A stretch of 60,676 nt of DNA, taken from NCBI GenBank assembly GCA_016182655.1, contig JACPGB010000003.1, positions 1-60,676 on the forward strand, read 5' to 3'. Under the pieces are notes generated by a model. It was not told where the DNA came from. It worked only from the letters and a program-made list of their open reading frames with translations, and ran no database searches. The translations under genes were made by a program, and so were the position numbers. Below are positions 43,584 through 52,923 of this stretch, piece after piece (the first letter of the stretch is position 1; every line of letters begins with the position of its first letter). The DNA is from Deltaproteobacteria bacterium (GTDB lineage Bacteria; Desulfobacterota; GWC2-55-46).

Positions 43584-44624
43584 ATGATAACAAGACGCGG
43601 ACTACTCGCAACCGGCGGGCTCTTGAGCTATCTCTTCCTCGCCGGGAGGTCAACGGCTATGGCCGGGCTATTCTTCAGGCCAAAAAGAAAGGGAGAGCCG
43701 AGGAAGCGCCCTAACCTGTTTGTATCTCCGGAGGACAAGGCCCTTGTCGGGGTCTCGGGCAAGGGAAGCGTAAAGAAGAAGATAAGGGAGGCCGTCTCCC
43801 TCATAGGCGGTTTCGAGAGGCTAAAGCTCACCGGCAAGCGCGTCCTCGTAAAACCGAATTGCGTCTCGGGGGAAAAGAACCCGGCTACCACAAATCCGGA
43901 GGTAGTAAAGGCCGTTGTCGAGATACTTTATGAGGAGGGCGCGAAGAAGGTCTTTGTCGGTGACATGTCGGCCCTCCGGACCATATCGACCCTTCGGAAC
44001 ATGGCCAAAAACGGGATAGAGAAGGCGGCGAAGGACGCCGGCGCCGAGGTCGTCATATTCGAGGACTTTGGGTGGGTAGAGGTGGATCTGCCGGATAACC
44101 TCTATGTGAAAAAGGCCTACGTGACGGAGCGGATCTTCGACGTCGACGCCGTAATAAACCTGCCGGTCATAAAGACGCACAGGTCGGCGAGCTATTCGAT
44201 TACGCTTAAGAACTTCATCGGGTGCACCCATTTGAGCCAGCGGCCGTATCTCATCGACACCGCCCACTGGGAGGAGATAGTCGCCGAGTTCAACGCGGCG
44301 TACTCGCCCGACCTGAACATCGTAGACGGGACGGTTGCGATGATAGAGGGCGGGCCGTGGTCAGGCACGCCTGCCGAGACAAACCTCATCATCGCGAGCG
44401 GCGACAGGGTCGCATCCGACGCCGTGGGGCTCGGGGTGATAAAATCCTTCGGCAAATGGGAGATGGTCGCGTCAAAGGACGTCTGGGAACAGAAGCAGGT
44501 AGCGACGGCGATCGCGCGGGGGATAGGCAAAGGCAAGGAGGAAATAATACTGAAGACCGGGGAGGGTGACGAGAGGTTTGAGTCCCTCATGAGCTCGGTC
44601 CGAGAGTCGACCGGGCTCTTTTGA
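43584..44624 (+). CDS. DUF362 protein with Tat-like signal
   Basis: DUF362 proteins are often linked to iron-sulfur chemistry, but their activity is not settled. From ATG 43584 the protein has 346 residues. It starts MITRRGLLATGGLLSYLFLA, a twin-arginine type signal, suggesting export in folded form. The DUF362 core has VLVKPNCVSGEKNPATTNPE near 92, VINLPVIKTH near 190, SITLKNFIGC near 207 and LNIVDGTVAMIEGGPWSGTP near 250. The ferredoxin domain of longer relatives is absent. Single gene. Confidence 0.85.
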   Translation: MITRRGLLATGGLLSYLFLAGRSTAMAGLFFRPKRKGEPRKRPNLFVSPEDKALVGVSGKGSVKKKIREAVSLIGGFERLKLTGKRVLVKPNCVSGEKNPATTNPEVVKAVVEILYEEGAKKVFVGDMSALRTISTLRNMAKNGIEKAAKDAGAEVVIFEDFGWVEVDLPDNLYVKKAYVTERIFDVDAVINLPVIKTHRSASYSITLKNFIGCTHLSQRPYLIDTAHWEEIVAEFNAAYSPDLNIVDGTVAMIEGGPWSGTPAETNLIIASGDRVASDAVGLGVIKSFGKWEMVASKDVWEQKQVATAIARGIGKGKEEIILKTGEGDERFESLMSSVRESTGLF

Positions 44625-44679
44625 CAATCTCCCTCATTCCGATATATTAATTCTGGAATCCCCAGGGCAAGCTCTGGGC

Positions 44680-44776
44680 TGTTTGGGTAACCCCTCTTTT
44701 CTAAAGAGGGGTGGGGGGAGATTATCTTTACATACTCTAATCCCCCTCGGTCCCCCTTTAGAAAAGGGGGAGAATA
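44680..44776. repeat. R2 hairpin repeats before the cytochrome c peroxidase gene
   Basis: CCCCTCTTTTCTAAAGAGGGG-type and CCCCCTTTAGAAAAGGGGG-type palindromes, with GTGGGGGGAGATT between them, similar to those at 32280 and 535. Confidence 0.6.
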
Positions 44777-44816
44777 CCTTTTTATTAATAGCGCAGTATC
44801 CACAAGGAGGAGCCCT

Positions 44817-45767
44817 ATGCCTTTTGTATTGTCGTTCGTCTTCTACATCTTTGCTACCGTCTCCCTGACCGCTACGGCCCTGGCCGCCGAGCCTCTCCCG
44901 TATCTTCCGCCCATACCGGCGGACAACACTATGAGCGCTTCAAAGATCGAGCTCGGGAAGATGCTCTTTTTCGACCCGAGGTTGTCTTCAAGCGAGGCGG
45001 TCAGCTGCGCCTCCTGCCATAACCCTTCTTTCGCCTTTACCGATAGGATTCCCAGGGCGCTCGGGCACAAGCATCAGGTGGGGCCGAGGAATACGCCGAC
45101 GGTACTGAATTCCGCGTTCCTCAAGAACCAGTTCTGGGACGGCAGGGCCGCGACATTGGAAGAACAGGCGCTCGGCCCGATACAGGCGCCCGGCGAGATG
45201 AGCGAGAAGCTTGAGAATGTCGTCAAGAAGCTCAAGGACATCCCGGTCTACGCGGATCTCTTCAAGGAGTCTTTCGGCGGGACAGACCCGGTGACCCCGG
45301 CGAACATCGGCAAGGCCCTTGCCGCGTTCGAACGGACGCTCAACACCCCCAACGCCCCGTTTGACAGGTATCTTATGGGGGACGAGGAGGCAATAAGTAC
45401 GGAAGCAAAGCGCGGCTGGGAGCTTTTCCAGAACAAGGGGTGTATCGGTTGCCACTCGGGAGCGAATTTCTCGAACAGCGGGTTCTTTCGCATACAGGTG
45501 CCGGGCTCCACGGACCTCGGGAGATTTGAGGTCACGAAAAAGGAAGAGGACAAGTACAAGTTCAGGGTCCAGTCCCTCCGTAACATCGCCCTGACATACC
45601 CGTACTTCAACAACGGCTCTGTCCGCGAGCTCCCCCAGGCGGTGAAAATAATGGCCCGCGAGATGCTCAAGATCGAGCCCAAGGACGACGAGGTGATGGA
45701 CATAGTCGCGTTCCTGGGGACACTCACCGGCGAGATGCCGAAGTTCACCTACCCGGTACTGCCTTAA
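44817..45767 (+). CDS. Periplasmic di-haem cytochrome c peroxidase (CcpA/MauG family)
   Basis: Reduces hydrogen peroxide to water with electrons from the respiratory chain. The 316-residue protein has a signal peptide (1-23), a first haem motif CASCH near 62 with LFFDPRLSSSEAVS before it, the long linker QFWDGRAATLEEQALGP, and a second haem motif CIGCH near 211. Both CxxCH sites are intact. AAGGAGG precedes the ATG. Single gene ending in a bidirectional terminator; together with rubrerythrins it points to oxidative defence. Confidence 0.94.
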   Translation: MPFVLSFVFYIFATVSLTATALAAEPLPYLPPIPADNTMSASKIELGKMLFFDPRLSSSEAVSCASCHNPSFAFTDRIPRALGHKHQVGPRNTPTVLNSAFLKNQFWDGRAATLEEQALGPIQAPGEMSEKLENVVKKLKDIPVYADLFKESFGGTDPVTPANIGKALAAFERTLNTPNAPFDRYLMGDEEAISTEAKRGWELFQNKGCIGCHSGANFSNSGFFRIQVPGSTDLGRFEVTKKEEDKYKFRVQSLRNIALTYPYFNNGSVRELPQAVKIMAREMLKIEPKDDEVMDIVAFLGTLTGEMPKFTYPVLP

Positions 45768-45784
45768 GGCGTGTCTTGAAAATC

Positions 45785-45818
45785 AAAAAGGCGGCTCCGA
45801 AGGGGGCCGCCTTTTTTT
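45785..45818. terminator. Bidirectional terminator between ccp and aconitase
   Basis: Stem AAGGCGGC / GCCGCCTT with A- and T-runs on both sides. Confidence 0.9.
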
Positions 45819-45842
45819 ATGGTCTCGTGCCTCGGTTTTGCG

Positions 45843-47783
45843 CTACACGTGAGCGGCCTTCCTCTTCCTGACATGGTTGAGTAACCCGCCTTCGATTATG
45901 TAAGACCTTTCTCTCGGCGTGAGGTTTATGTTGAAGACGAGCCTCTTTCCGTTGGCCTCTCCATGCGCATCGGTCGAGCCGTCCTCTATCGCTCGCCGGA
46001 GCCCCTCGAATGATATGCGCTCGCCCTGGGAAAGCTCCCCGTAGTCGGACGGGTACTTGAAGGTCAAGGGGACGATGCCGTAATTTATCAGGTTAGTAAG
46101 GTGTATGCGGGCGAAGGACTTTGCTATCTTGACCCGTATCCCTAAAAACCTCGGGGCTATGGCCGCGTGCTCTCTTGAGGACCCCTGTCCGTAGTTCTCC
46201 CCTCCGACGATCACGCCGCCTTTGGCCGCCACACACCTCTTGTAGAAGGTCTTGTCGATCCTCTCAAATAAGTGCTCGCTAATAAGCGGGATGTTCGAGC
46301 GTAGCGGCAGGACTTCGTTCCCGGCGGGCATTATGGAGTCTGTCGAGATGTTGTCCTCGACCTTAAGGAGTATCTCGCCCTCGAACGACTCGGGGAGCGC
46401 GTCAAAGGAAGGGAATGGCGCTATGTTCGGGCCGCGTATCACCTCGATCTTCTTCCTCTCGTCAGGGGACAGCGGTTTTATTATTACGGACTCGCTCCGG
46501 ATGTAGAGCTTGGGTTCCGCGATCTCCGGGTAAGGCCCGAGTTTCCTCGGGTCCGTAATATGTCCGAATATCGCGGCGGCTACAGCCGTCTCCGGGGAGC
46601 TCAAATAGACGCGGTCTTCCTCGGTCCCGGACCTTCCGGGGAAGTTCCTCGGGAAGGTCCGTACCGAGTTCGTCCCCGCGGACGGGGCCTGCCCCATTCC
46701 TATGCAACCGAGACAGCCCGACTGGTGTATGCGGGCCCCTGCCTGGTTCAGGAGGAGGGTCGCCCCGGCCTTATCGAGGTTCAGGAGGACTTCCCTGCTT
46801 CCGGGGTTTATCTCGAAGGAGACGCCCTCTTTCGCGGCCCTGCCCTTTACGGCCCTTGCGACTATCATGAAGTCCTTGTATGAGAAGTTGACCGACGAGC
46901 CTATTATGACCTGCGCGACCGGCAAACCTTCGACCTCGGAGACCTTCTTCACATTGTCCGGCGACGACGGGCAGGCTATGAGGGGTTCGAGTTTTGAGAG
47001 GTCGATCTCGTCGGTCTCGTCGTACTCGGCGTCAGGCTCCGCCTCTAACGGCGACCACTCATTGACTCTTCCGTGCCTCTCCAAAAAGTCCCTCGTCTGC
47101 TCGTCGGACGGGAATATAGAGGTAGTCGCTCCGAGCTCCGCCCCCATGTTGGCGATGGTCGCCCGGTCGGTCGCGGTAAGGTTTTTGAGCCCCGGCCCCC
47201 AGTACTCGACGATCCTGCCGAGCCCGCCCTTTACGGTGTGCCTCCGGAGCATCTCCAGTATCACGTCCTTTGCCGAGACCCATTTGCCGAGCCTGCCGGT
47301 GAGTTTCACGCCGAGCACCTTCGGGACCTTCAAATAGAACGGCTCCCCTGCCATGGCGAGCGCGACGTCGAGCCCGCCGACGCCTATCGCCGCCATCCCG
47401 AGCGCGCCTGCGGTGCAGGTGTGGCTGTCCGAGCCGAGTAGGGTCTTGCCCGGACGCCCGAACCTCTCCATGTGGACCGGGTGCGATACGCCGTTTCCCG
47501 GAGGCGAAAACCAGACCCCGTATTTTTGCGCCGAGGTCATGAGAAACCTGTGGTCGTCGGCGTTCTTGAAGTCCGTTTGCAGAAGGTTGTGGTCGACGTA
47601 GCTCGCGGATAGCTCTGTTTTCACACCATCCATCCCGAGGTTTTCGAACTCGAGGTAGGCGAGCGTCCCGGTCGCGTCCTGGGTGAGCGTCTGGTCGATC
47701 CTTATGCCTATCTCGGCGCCCGGCTCCCATTGCCCAGAGACGATATGGTCTTCGATTATTATTCGCGCAAGCGGTCTTCCCAT
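45843..47783 (-). CDS. Aconitate hydratase
   Basis: Interconverts citrate and isocitrate in the citric acid cycle using a [4Fe-4S] cluster. The 646-residue protein is of the shorter, roughly 640-aa bacterial type. It shows LGSDSHTCTAGALGMAAIGVG near 115, cluster cysteines in LIACPSSPDNV near 269 and GCLGCIGMG near 353, and a C-terminal swivel domain with GGENYGQGSSREHAA near 527. With pyruvate carboxylase it indicates an operating oxidative or partial citric acid cycle. It lies 90 bp downstream of the GH15 gene on the same strand. Confidence 0.94.
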   Translation of the reverse strand: MGRPLARIIIEDHIVSGQWEPGAEIGIRIDQTLTQDATGTLAYLEFENLGMDGVKTELSASYVDHNLLQTDFKNADDHRFLMTSAQKYGVWFSPPGNGVSHPVHMERFGRPGKTLLGSDSHTCTAGALGMAAIGVGGLDVALAMAGEPFYLKVPKVLGVKLTGRLGKWVSAKDVILEMLRRHTVKGGLGRIVEYWGPGLKNLTATDRATIANMGAELGATTSIFPSDEQTRDFLERHGRVNEWSPLEAEPDAEYDETDEIDLSKLEPLIACPSSPDNVKKVSEVEGLPVAQVIIGSSVNFSYKDFMIVARAVKGRAAKEGVSFEINPGSREVLLNLDKAGATLLLNQAGARIHQSGCLGCIGMGQAPSAGTNSVRTFPRNFPGRSGTEEDRVYLSSPETAVAAAIFGHITDPRKLGPYPEIAEPKLYIRSESVIIKPLSPDERKKIEVIRGPNIAPFPSFDALPESFEGEILLKVEDNISTDSIMPAGNEVLPLRSNIPLISEHLFERIDKTFYKRCVAAKGGVIVGGENYGQGSSREHAAIAPRFLGIRVKIAKSFARIHLTNLINYGIVPLTFKYPSDYGELSQGERISFEGLRRAIEDGSTDAHGEANGKRLVFNINLTPRERSYIIEGGLLNHVRKRKAAHV

Positions 47784-47873
47784 CCGTCCCTCCGTGCATT
47801 TTATATAAGCGGACTAAAGTATATCGTGTTTCGAGAGACCCCGCACCCGGCCGGCAGGTTTTTTTAAGCTACC

Positions 47874-50282
47874 TTATTCTATCCTGATGTCGTAGTTCCT
47901 TCCCTCCCACTCTTCCGGCTCTGTGTAGTGGAAGGTGAATGTCAGCGTGGACCCCGGCAGGAAGGTATCGGGCTTGAAGTCGATATAGAAGATGCCGAAA
48001 CCGCTGTCATGCAGAGGGACCTCTGACTTCGTCTGCCAGTCGTCGTCCGTCCAGAGCAGATCGGCGTTTTTGTGAGACGATATGCGGATAGCGTCGGCCG
48101 ACCGCGCGGCCGTTGCCTCATCCGTCTTCTTCCAGGACGTGACCCTTTGCCGGGTACGCCCCTTCGCATACCTGTTTTTGACCTCGTCTATGACATCGGG
48201 GGAGCGTTTTTCTTTTTTGGCGCGCAGCAGCTTTATGTATTCGGCGTGCGCCGGAACGAACGGGGCCGCTGAACCGGTGGGCCGGCCTGTGAAGAGAGAG
48301 CGCTCGGGTATGTCGGATGAGTCCCAGACCTGCTCCGGGTACATGAGCGCAGGTCCCGCGAACCCTTCGAGCGATTCGAGATACGCCGCCGCGTCGCCGC
48401 CCGAGACGGCCTCGTATCCCCCTCTTTCTCCGGTCAGAAGCGGCCAGGGCCGCCCGACGCCGGAGCCGTCGAACGGAGAGCCGTCATCCTGTTCACCGTA
48501 GCCGTCGCTCCCGAACCTGTAGAAGGCGACGCCGCCGGGATACTCGAACCTCAAGTGAGCGTCCACGGCCTCAATGGACGACAATACCTTCGGGTCTCTC
48601 GCGTCTCTCACTCCGTATCTTACGAGGTCGAGAAAACCGGCGTTCAATAGCTCGCCCCTCTGGTGCGGCAGACCGGCGAACCGGCGCATGGTAGAGTAGA
48701 CGAGCGCGTGGGGGAGCGCTTCGGCAAGGGAGATGCACTCGGGCGCGGACTTTACCCGTGTGACGTAGTGCCCCCTGGACGCTTCATCCGCGCACTTGCA
48801 TTCGATGAACGTCCTCTGCTCGATGCTGTCCGCCCATGAGTCGGCGGTGGAGAAGAGGTACTCGGAGTCGGCGATATCGACCTCCGCGGCCCACTCTGCC
48901 GCGCAGACGAGCGCGGAGACTTCGGAGGCGAGGAGCGAAGGCGAGATGCCGGTGATCTCATCCTGTTCCGAGACCGGCCCGTGCCTCAGGATGTACGAGA
49001 CCGCCTTCTTTACCATCGGGTAATACTCATCCCCTATCTCTTCGGCTTTTTTGAGCCTCCAGGCGAGTACGATGGGCAGCGATATATGATCGAGCGAGCG
49101 CGTGCGGAGTGACGGCGTCGGGTAAACGGACCCGTCCACCCCCATGTATTCCGGCCAGGAGCCGTCCTCGTTCTGGGCGTTACGGAGGAAGTTGAGCGAG
49201 GCTATCGCGGTCGTCAAGTCGCCCATGGCCATGAACGCGAAGGCCGTTTTCGCGAGGTCCCCGGGTTGGACGAGGCGGTACCCCGCCGGCTCGCCGTCGC
49301 CCCGCGCCTCGCCCCACGGAGCGGCGAGCGATGTGATGACGCCGCCCTTGTAGGTCTTGTCCTCGTGCGTCTTAAGTACTATCGCGCTCGCGTGGTATCG
49401 TCTGCCGTTGTCGAGCGAGGCCCTTGAGAGGCTCTCAAGGTTGCTCATGTAGCGGTGCCACTCCCTTATGTACTCCCTCTCTATCGTGCGGATCGACCTC
49501 GACAGGGTCTTGGCTGATTCCAGCACGGCCTCCACCTCATCCCTGCCGAAGCTCAAGACGAGCGTAAAGTCGGTGAAGGAAGGGACCTCGGCCGTGAGAG
49601 CGATGTTGCCGTCAGAGGCGTAGTCGAACTCCCAGTCCATGATGTAGTTGTCTCGGAGATCATGCCATCCGTCCGTAACGCCCGAGAACCCGGCCGACAT
49701 CTTCAGGAACGGGATGTCTGAAGTAAGCGCCGCCGAGACGTCGTCGCGCCATGCCATAAGGTAGGTCTGGCCGTTGTAGTCCGCGCACCTGCCGAAGTTT
49801 CCAGAACCGCGGTTCTTGATGTGCGGCGCGAACTGGAAATACAGCCGGTAGTCCTTTGCCGCGCCCTTAAGCGGCCTGAACGACGTATGCATGACGAGGG
49901 AATTCGCCTCGGGGTCGGTGAAGACCCTTTTGACTATCCTGTACGCCCCCGACTTCGCCGTATTGGTTATCTGAAAGGCCGGGGCCTTGCTGTCTATGTA
50001 CTCTATGGACGCGTCGGTGTCGGTCCCTTCCTCGTCGAAGAACGTCTTCGAATCCGAGACGTAGAACCGCAGGTCCCTGGAGTTCGCCGTGTCCACCGTG
50101 GGATAGCAGACCTCAGTTAGGATCCCGCCCGCCATGGTGAACCAGACCTTTGACGATTCATTGAGCGCGGTGCCCACGCAGTCCTTAGCGCCGCTCGCCC
50201 AGCGAGGGGTTGCTCCTGGTCTGCCGAAGGCCGCGTTTACCGGGTGAGGGACATAGGTCCTGAACGCTACACTCATACGCAC
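47874..50282 (-). CDS. GH15 glucoamylase-like protein
   Basis: Family GH15 enzymes release glucose from alpha-glucans or trehalose. The 802-residue protein has an N-terminal beta-sandwich (about 5-290, CVGTALNESSKVWFTMAGGILTEV), then an (alpha/alpha)6 barrel (about 300-680; PWGEARGDGEPAGYRLVQPGDLAKTAFAFMA, GSWPEYMGVDGSVYPTPS), and a C-terminal strand region. No signal peptide, so it probably acts on internal storage glucan. Start ATG 50282; ATG 50276 (MSVAFRTY) is possible. Promoter at 50413-50441. Confidence 0.9.
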   Translation of the reverse strand: MRMSVAFRTYVPHPVNAAFGRPGATPRWASGAKDCVGTALNESSKVWFTMAGGILTEVCYPTVDTANSRDLRFYVSDSKTFFDEEGTDTDASIEYIDSKAPAFQITNTAKSGAYRIVKRVFTDPEANSLVMHTSFRPLKGAAKDYRLYFQFAPHIKNRGSGNFGRCADYNGQTYLMAWRDDVSAALTSDIPFLKMSAGFSGVTDGWHDLRDNYIMDWEFDYASDGNIALTAEVPSFTDFTLVLSFGRDEVEAVLESAKTLSRSIRTIEREYIREWHRYMSNLESLSRASLDNGRRYHASAIVLKTHEDKTYKGGVITSLAAPWGEARGDGEPAGYRLVQPGDLAKTAFAFMAMGDLTTAIASLNFLRNAQNEDGSWPEYMGVDGSVYPTPSLRTRSLDHISLPIVLAWRLKKAEEIGDEYYPMVKKAVSYILRHGPVSEQDEITGISPSLLASEVSALVCAAEWAAEVDIADSEYLFSTADSWADSIEQRTFIECKCADEASRGHYVTRVKSAPECISLAEALPHALVYSTMRRFAGLPHQRGELLNAGFLDLVRYGVRDARDPKVLSSIEAVDAHLRFEYPGGVAFYRFGSDGYGEQDDGSPFDGSGVGRPWPLLTGERGGYEAVSGGDAAAYLESLEGFAGPALMYPEQVWDSSDIPERSLFTGRPTGSAAPFVPAHAEYIKLLRAKKEKRSPDVIDEVKNRYAKGRTRQRVTSWKKTDEATAARSADAIRISSHKNADLLWTDDDWQTKSEVPLHDSGFGIFYIDFKPDTFLPGSTLTFTFHYTEPEEWEGRNYDIRIE

Positions 50283-50412
50283 CCCCTTTTTTTTGTATTT
50301 GGTCCGGGGTCATGCCGGGTGAAGGGATCGGGATGAGAAGCGCGGGAGTTTCAGGACGATGCCGGTATGGCCGGATGTAAGATTTTGATAATTATGGGAA
50401 AACCGATAAATA

Positions 50413-50441
50413 TAGTTAAGCACCTTTTCATGGAATGTCAA
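50413..50441 (-). promoter_or_regulatory. Promoter of the GH15 gene
   Basis: Minus strand TTGACA (50436-50441), 17 bp, TAACTA (50413-50418); leader about 125 nt. Confidence 0.6.
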
Positions 50442-50488
50442 GACGGCTCCCGCGCAGGCGGGCTCTGTGGCCCCTTGCAGGCCATCGA

Positions 50489-50517
50489 CTGACAAGCTTC
50501 TGTTTTTAGGATATAAT
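50489..50517 (+). promoter_or_regulatory. Promoter of the ferritin-like gene
   Basis: CTGACA (50489-50494), 17 bp, TATAAT (50512-50517); divergent from the GH15 promoter. The leader of about 145 nt contains the hairpin at 50617-50651. Confidence 0.65.
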
Positions 50518-50616
50518 TACTTGTCCCGGGGTGGATTTATATTGAATGCAAGGGTTGAAGCGGTTAGAATACCCGGGATTTTTCCGGCGCCGAGAGCGCG
50601 TAATTATCGAATTCAG

Positions 50617-50651
50617 GCTACATCTAAAAATAACATTTTTTAGAGATAGTC
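50617..50651. repeat. Hairpin repeat upstream of ferritin-like gene
   Basis: Inverted arms CTACATCTAAAAA / TTTTTTAGAGATAG with loop TAACA. The same end sequence forms the arms of the element at 51131-51276. Confidence 0.6.
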
Positions 50652-50669
50652 AAAAACCGGAGGTGGATG

Positions 50670-51107
50670 ATGCCGCTAAGCCAGGACGCAAAGAAGAAGA
50701 TAGTAGACGCGCTGAACACGGACAGGTCTTTCGAGCTTGCCGCGATACTCCAGTACATGGGCCACCACTACGAGGCCGAGGGGATAGAGTCCCCGGCGGT
50801 CATCGACATCTTCAAAAAGACGGCGATGGACGAGATGAAGCACGCCGAGCTCCTGGCCGAGAGGATAGTATATCTCGGCGGCACGCCGGTGCAGAAGCCC
50901 GCCAACATCAAGAGGGGTGGCGAGCTCCGCGCCATGATAGGAGACGACCTCGAGGCTGAAAACGAGGCGATCGAGCGCTACAGGGGACACATTAAGCTTT
51001 GCGCCGACTTGGGCGACTCGACGACGCGCCTTATGCTCGAGGGCATACTCCAGCAGGAAGAGGGGCATGCGGACGTTTGGGAGACGACCCTGGGAATAAG
51101 AAAATAG
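50670..51107 (+). CDS. Ferritin-like / bacterioferritin-family protein
   Basis: Four-helix di-iron protein for iron storage or peroxide removal. The 145-residue protein carries the ligands in FELAAILQYMGHHYEAEG near 20, DEMKHAELLAER near 53, ENEAIERYRGHIKL near 94 and LQQEEGHADVWE near 128, the E-x2-H spacing of the family. The second of two adjacent ATG codons (50670) is 6 nt after GGAGG and is preferred. It is flanked on both sides by related inverted-repeat DNA. A stand-alone rubredoxin gene follows 195 bp on. Confidence 0.9.
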   Translation: MPLSQDAKKKIVDALNTDRSFELAAILQYMGHHYEAEGIESPAVIDIFKKTAMDEMKHAELLAERIVYLGGTPVQKPANIKRGGELRAMIGDDLEAENEAIERYRGHIKLCADLGDSTTRLMLEGILQQEEGHADVWETTLGIRK

Positions 51108-51130
51108 TCTTATGATTTCGTTTCAAAAAT

Positions 51131-51276
51131 TGGGCTATCTCTCAAAATTAGGAATTTTTTCTGAGGTCAAGGAAGGGCGGAAATAAAAAGCGGAGCATAT
51201 ATGTTAATATGTGAGCACTTCTATTTCCGTCCTGACGCAGAGATTAGGAAAAATAACAATTTTTAGAGGTAGCCAT
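51131..51276. mobile_element. MITE-like element with about 50-bp terminal inverted repeats
   Basis: The left end (GGCTATCTCTCAAAATTAGG to GGGCGGAAATA, 51133-51185) is the imperfect inverse of the right end (TATTTCCGTCC to AATTTTTAGAGGTAGCC, 51222-51274). The centre (CATATATGTTAATATGTG) is also nearly self-complementary. No coding capacity. It looks like a non-autonomous transposable element or REP-type unit. Confidence 0.65.
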
Positions 51277-51302
51277 AAGTCGAAAGGCGTTAAAATAGCG
51301 AT

Positions 51303-51422
51303 ATGAAGAAAAAATGGCGCTGTATAGAATGCGGCTACATACACGAGGGCGAGCGTCCGCCGGATGTCTGCCCGTTGTGTCTTGCGCCGAGCGAGGCGTT
51401 CGTAGAGGTCGTGAATGCTTGA
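51303..51422 (+). CDS. Stand-alone rubredoxin-type iron protein (39 aa)
   Basis: The ATG at 51303 gives MKKKWRCIECGYIHEGERPP then DVCPLCLAPSEAFVEV. Cysteines C7, C10, C23 and C26 form the iron site of the short rubredoxin domain normally fused to the end of rubrerythrin. Here it is a separate gene, following a ferritin-like gene that lacks this domain, and it probably passes electrons to one of the ferritin-like proteins in the region. Its stop overlaps the start of the methyltransferase gene (ATGCTTGA). Confidence 0.82.
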   Translation: MKKKWRCIECGYIHEGERPPDVCPLCLAPSEAFVEVVNA

Positions 51423-52590
51423 TGGAAGCCCGCTCCCGGAGGGCGATCGGCCCTCCGGGAGGGCTTCTTCCACCGGTCCCTTGAAAGAGATATTAAAGAG
51501 GGTCCGCTCCAGGGGCGCCATCACCTTCGCCGAGTTCATGGGGCTCGCCCTCTACATGGACGGCGAGGGGTATTACACCGGCAAGCGCGAGAGGTGGGGG
51601 GAGGCCGGGGACTATGTCACCAACCTCGACATAAGTCCGGTATTCTCGAAACTCGTCGCCAAAGAGATCAATGAGATGTGGGCCTCACTCGGCTCTCCCG
51701 GCCGTTTTACGCTTGTAGAGGCCGGGGCAGGGAGGGGGCTTCTCTCGATAGGCATAAGGAAGACCGTCGACGAGCTCTATCCGGGGCTCGGACGCGCGCT
51801 TGATATAAAGCTTATAGAGCTTAACCCCGACGATTCCGCGCTTCTTCCGCCGTCCGTCTCCTGGCACCGCTCCCTTGACGAGATCGCTTCCCCTGTCTCA
51901 GGCTGTATCCTGACAAACGAGCTCATAGACGCATTCCCCGTGCACAGGGTCATAGGGACAGGGGACGGAGGCTTTGCCGAGCTCTACGTCGCGCTCGTTG
52001 ACGACAGGTTCGTCGAGGTCCCGGGCGAGCCTTCGACGGAAAGGCTCGCAAAGTACATGGAGAGGTTCGGCATCCGGCTCGACGAGGGGCAGAAGGCTGA
52101 AGTAAACCTCGCGGCAGTCGACTGGATAAGGAAGGCGGCGCGCCTGCTGGACAAGGGATTCGTCTTTACCATCGACTACGGGCTTCCGGGTAGAGAGCTG
52201 TATTCGCAAGGCAGGAGCGGGTCGCTCATCTGCCACTACAGGCACACTGTGAACGACAACCCGTTCGTGAACATCGGAAGCCAGGACATCACAACGCACG
52301 CGGACTTTACGGCGCTTAAGGCCGTAGGCGAGGAAGAGGGGCTCAAGCTCACCGGCTTTACGACCCAGAAGAACTTCCTCCTCGGGCTCGGTATCGCGGA
52401 GGAGCTGAAGGAGACCTCGGGCGAAGGGCCCGAGGGTATTGAAGCCGTCACCCGGAACAGGTCGATAGGCCTTCTCATCAACCCGGGAGGGGCAGGGGAG
52501 ACTTTCAAGGTACTCATTCAGCACAAGGGGATAGACAGGCCCGCTTTGAGCGGGTTTTCGTTCAGGGACCTGGGGAGATACCTTTCGTAA
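51415..52590 (+). CDS. MidA/NDUFAF7-family SAM-dependent methyltransferase
   Basis: The eukaryotic homologue methylates an arginine of respiratory complex I; bacterial targets are uncertain. The 391-residue protein has ITFAEFMGLALYMDGEGYY near 36, DYVTNLDISPVFSKLVAKE near 65, the SAM loop LVEAGAGRGLLSIGI near 97 and FTIDYGLPGRELY near 251. ATG 51415 overlaps the rubredoxin stop; a TTG at 51481 (LKEILKRVRSRG) may be the real start since the first 22 residues are not family-like. Confidence 0.9.
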   Translation: MLDGSPLPEGDRPSGRASSTGPLKEILKRVRSRGAITFAEFMGLALYMDGEGYYTGKRERWGEAGDYVTNLDISPVFSKLVAKEINEMWASLGSPGRFTLVEAGAGRGLLSIGIRKTVDELYPGLGRALDIKLIELNPDDSALLPPSVSWHRSLDEIASPVSGCILTNELIDAFPVHRVIGTGDGGFAELYVALVDDRFVEVPGEPSTERLAKYMERFGIRLDEGQKAEVNLAAVDWIRKAARLLDKGFVFTIDYGLPGRELYSQGRSGSLICHYRHTVNDNPFVNIGSQDITTHADFTALKAVGEEEGLKLTGFTTQKNFLLGLGIAEELKETSGEGPEGIEAVTRNRSIGLLINPGGAGETFKVLIQHKGIDRPALSGFSFRDLGRYLS

Positions 52591-52609
52591 CGAAGCCGCG
52601 TTTTTGGGA

Positions 52610-52638
52610 TTGAGAAAAATACGTTTTTGTCCTATATT
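52610..52638 (+). promoter_or_regulatory. Promoter of the zinc-ribbon / rubrerythrin / reductase operon
   Basis: TTGAGA (52610-52615), 17 bp, TATATT (52633-52638), about 90 bp before the first ATG. Confidence 0.6.
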
Positions 52639-52727
52639 ATCTCAAACTGATCATTGTAAAATAGGCGCGTCTGTGATATTTTTCACGGCGCTCGCGGCTC
52701 AAATAAAAGTTCCAAGGGGGTACATCC

Positions 52728-52895
52728 ATGGAAGAGAAAGAAAAAAAGGAAGAGAAGAAGCACGTTTGCTCGATATGCGGGAAGCCTTCCGAGCTTACCA
52801 TATGCCACGCCTGCGAGGACAAGATAAGGGGAGAAGCGGTCGAGAAGAAGCACGACATCGACAAGGCCGGCAGGACCGACTCAGGCAGGAGATAG
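52728..52895 (+). CDS. Small zinc-ribbon protein (55 aa)
   Basis: The ATG at 52728 gives a highly charged N-terminus (MEEKEKKEEKKH), then two CxxC knuckles (C14-x2-C17, C26-x2-C29) and a basic-acidic tail ending TDSGRR. It should bind one zinc or iron. It opens an operon: the rubrerythrin-like gene begins 25 nt after its stop. CCAAGGGGG lies upstream. Function unknown; it might be a small redox or RNA-binding partner. Confidence 0.78.
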   Translation: MEEKEKKEEKKHVCSICGKPSELTICHACEDKIRGEAVEKKHDIDKAGRTDSGRR

Positions 52896-52923
52896 CGCAA
52901 AAACAATCCCTTCGGAGGATATG

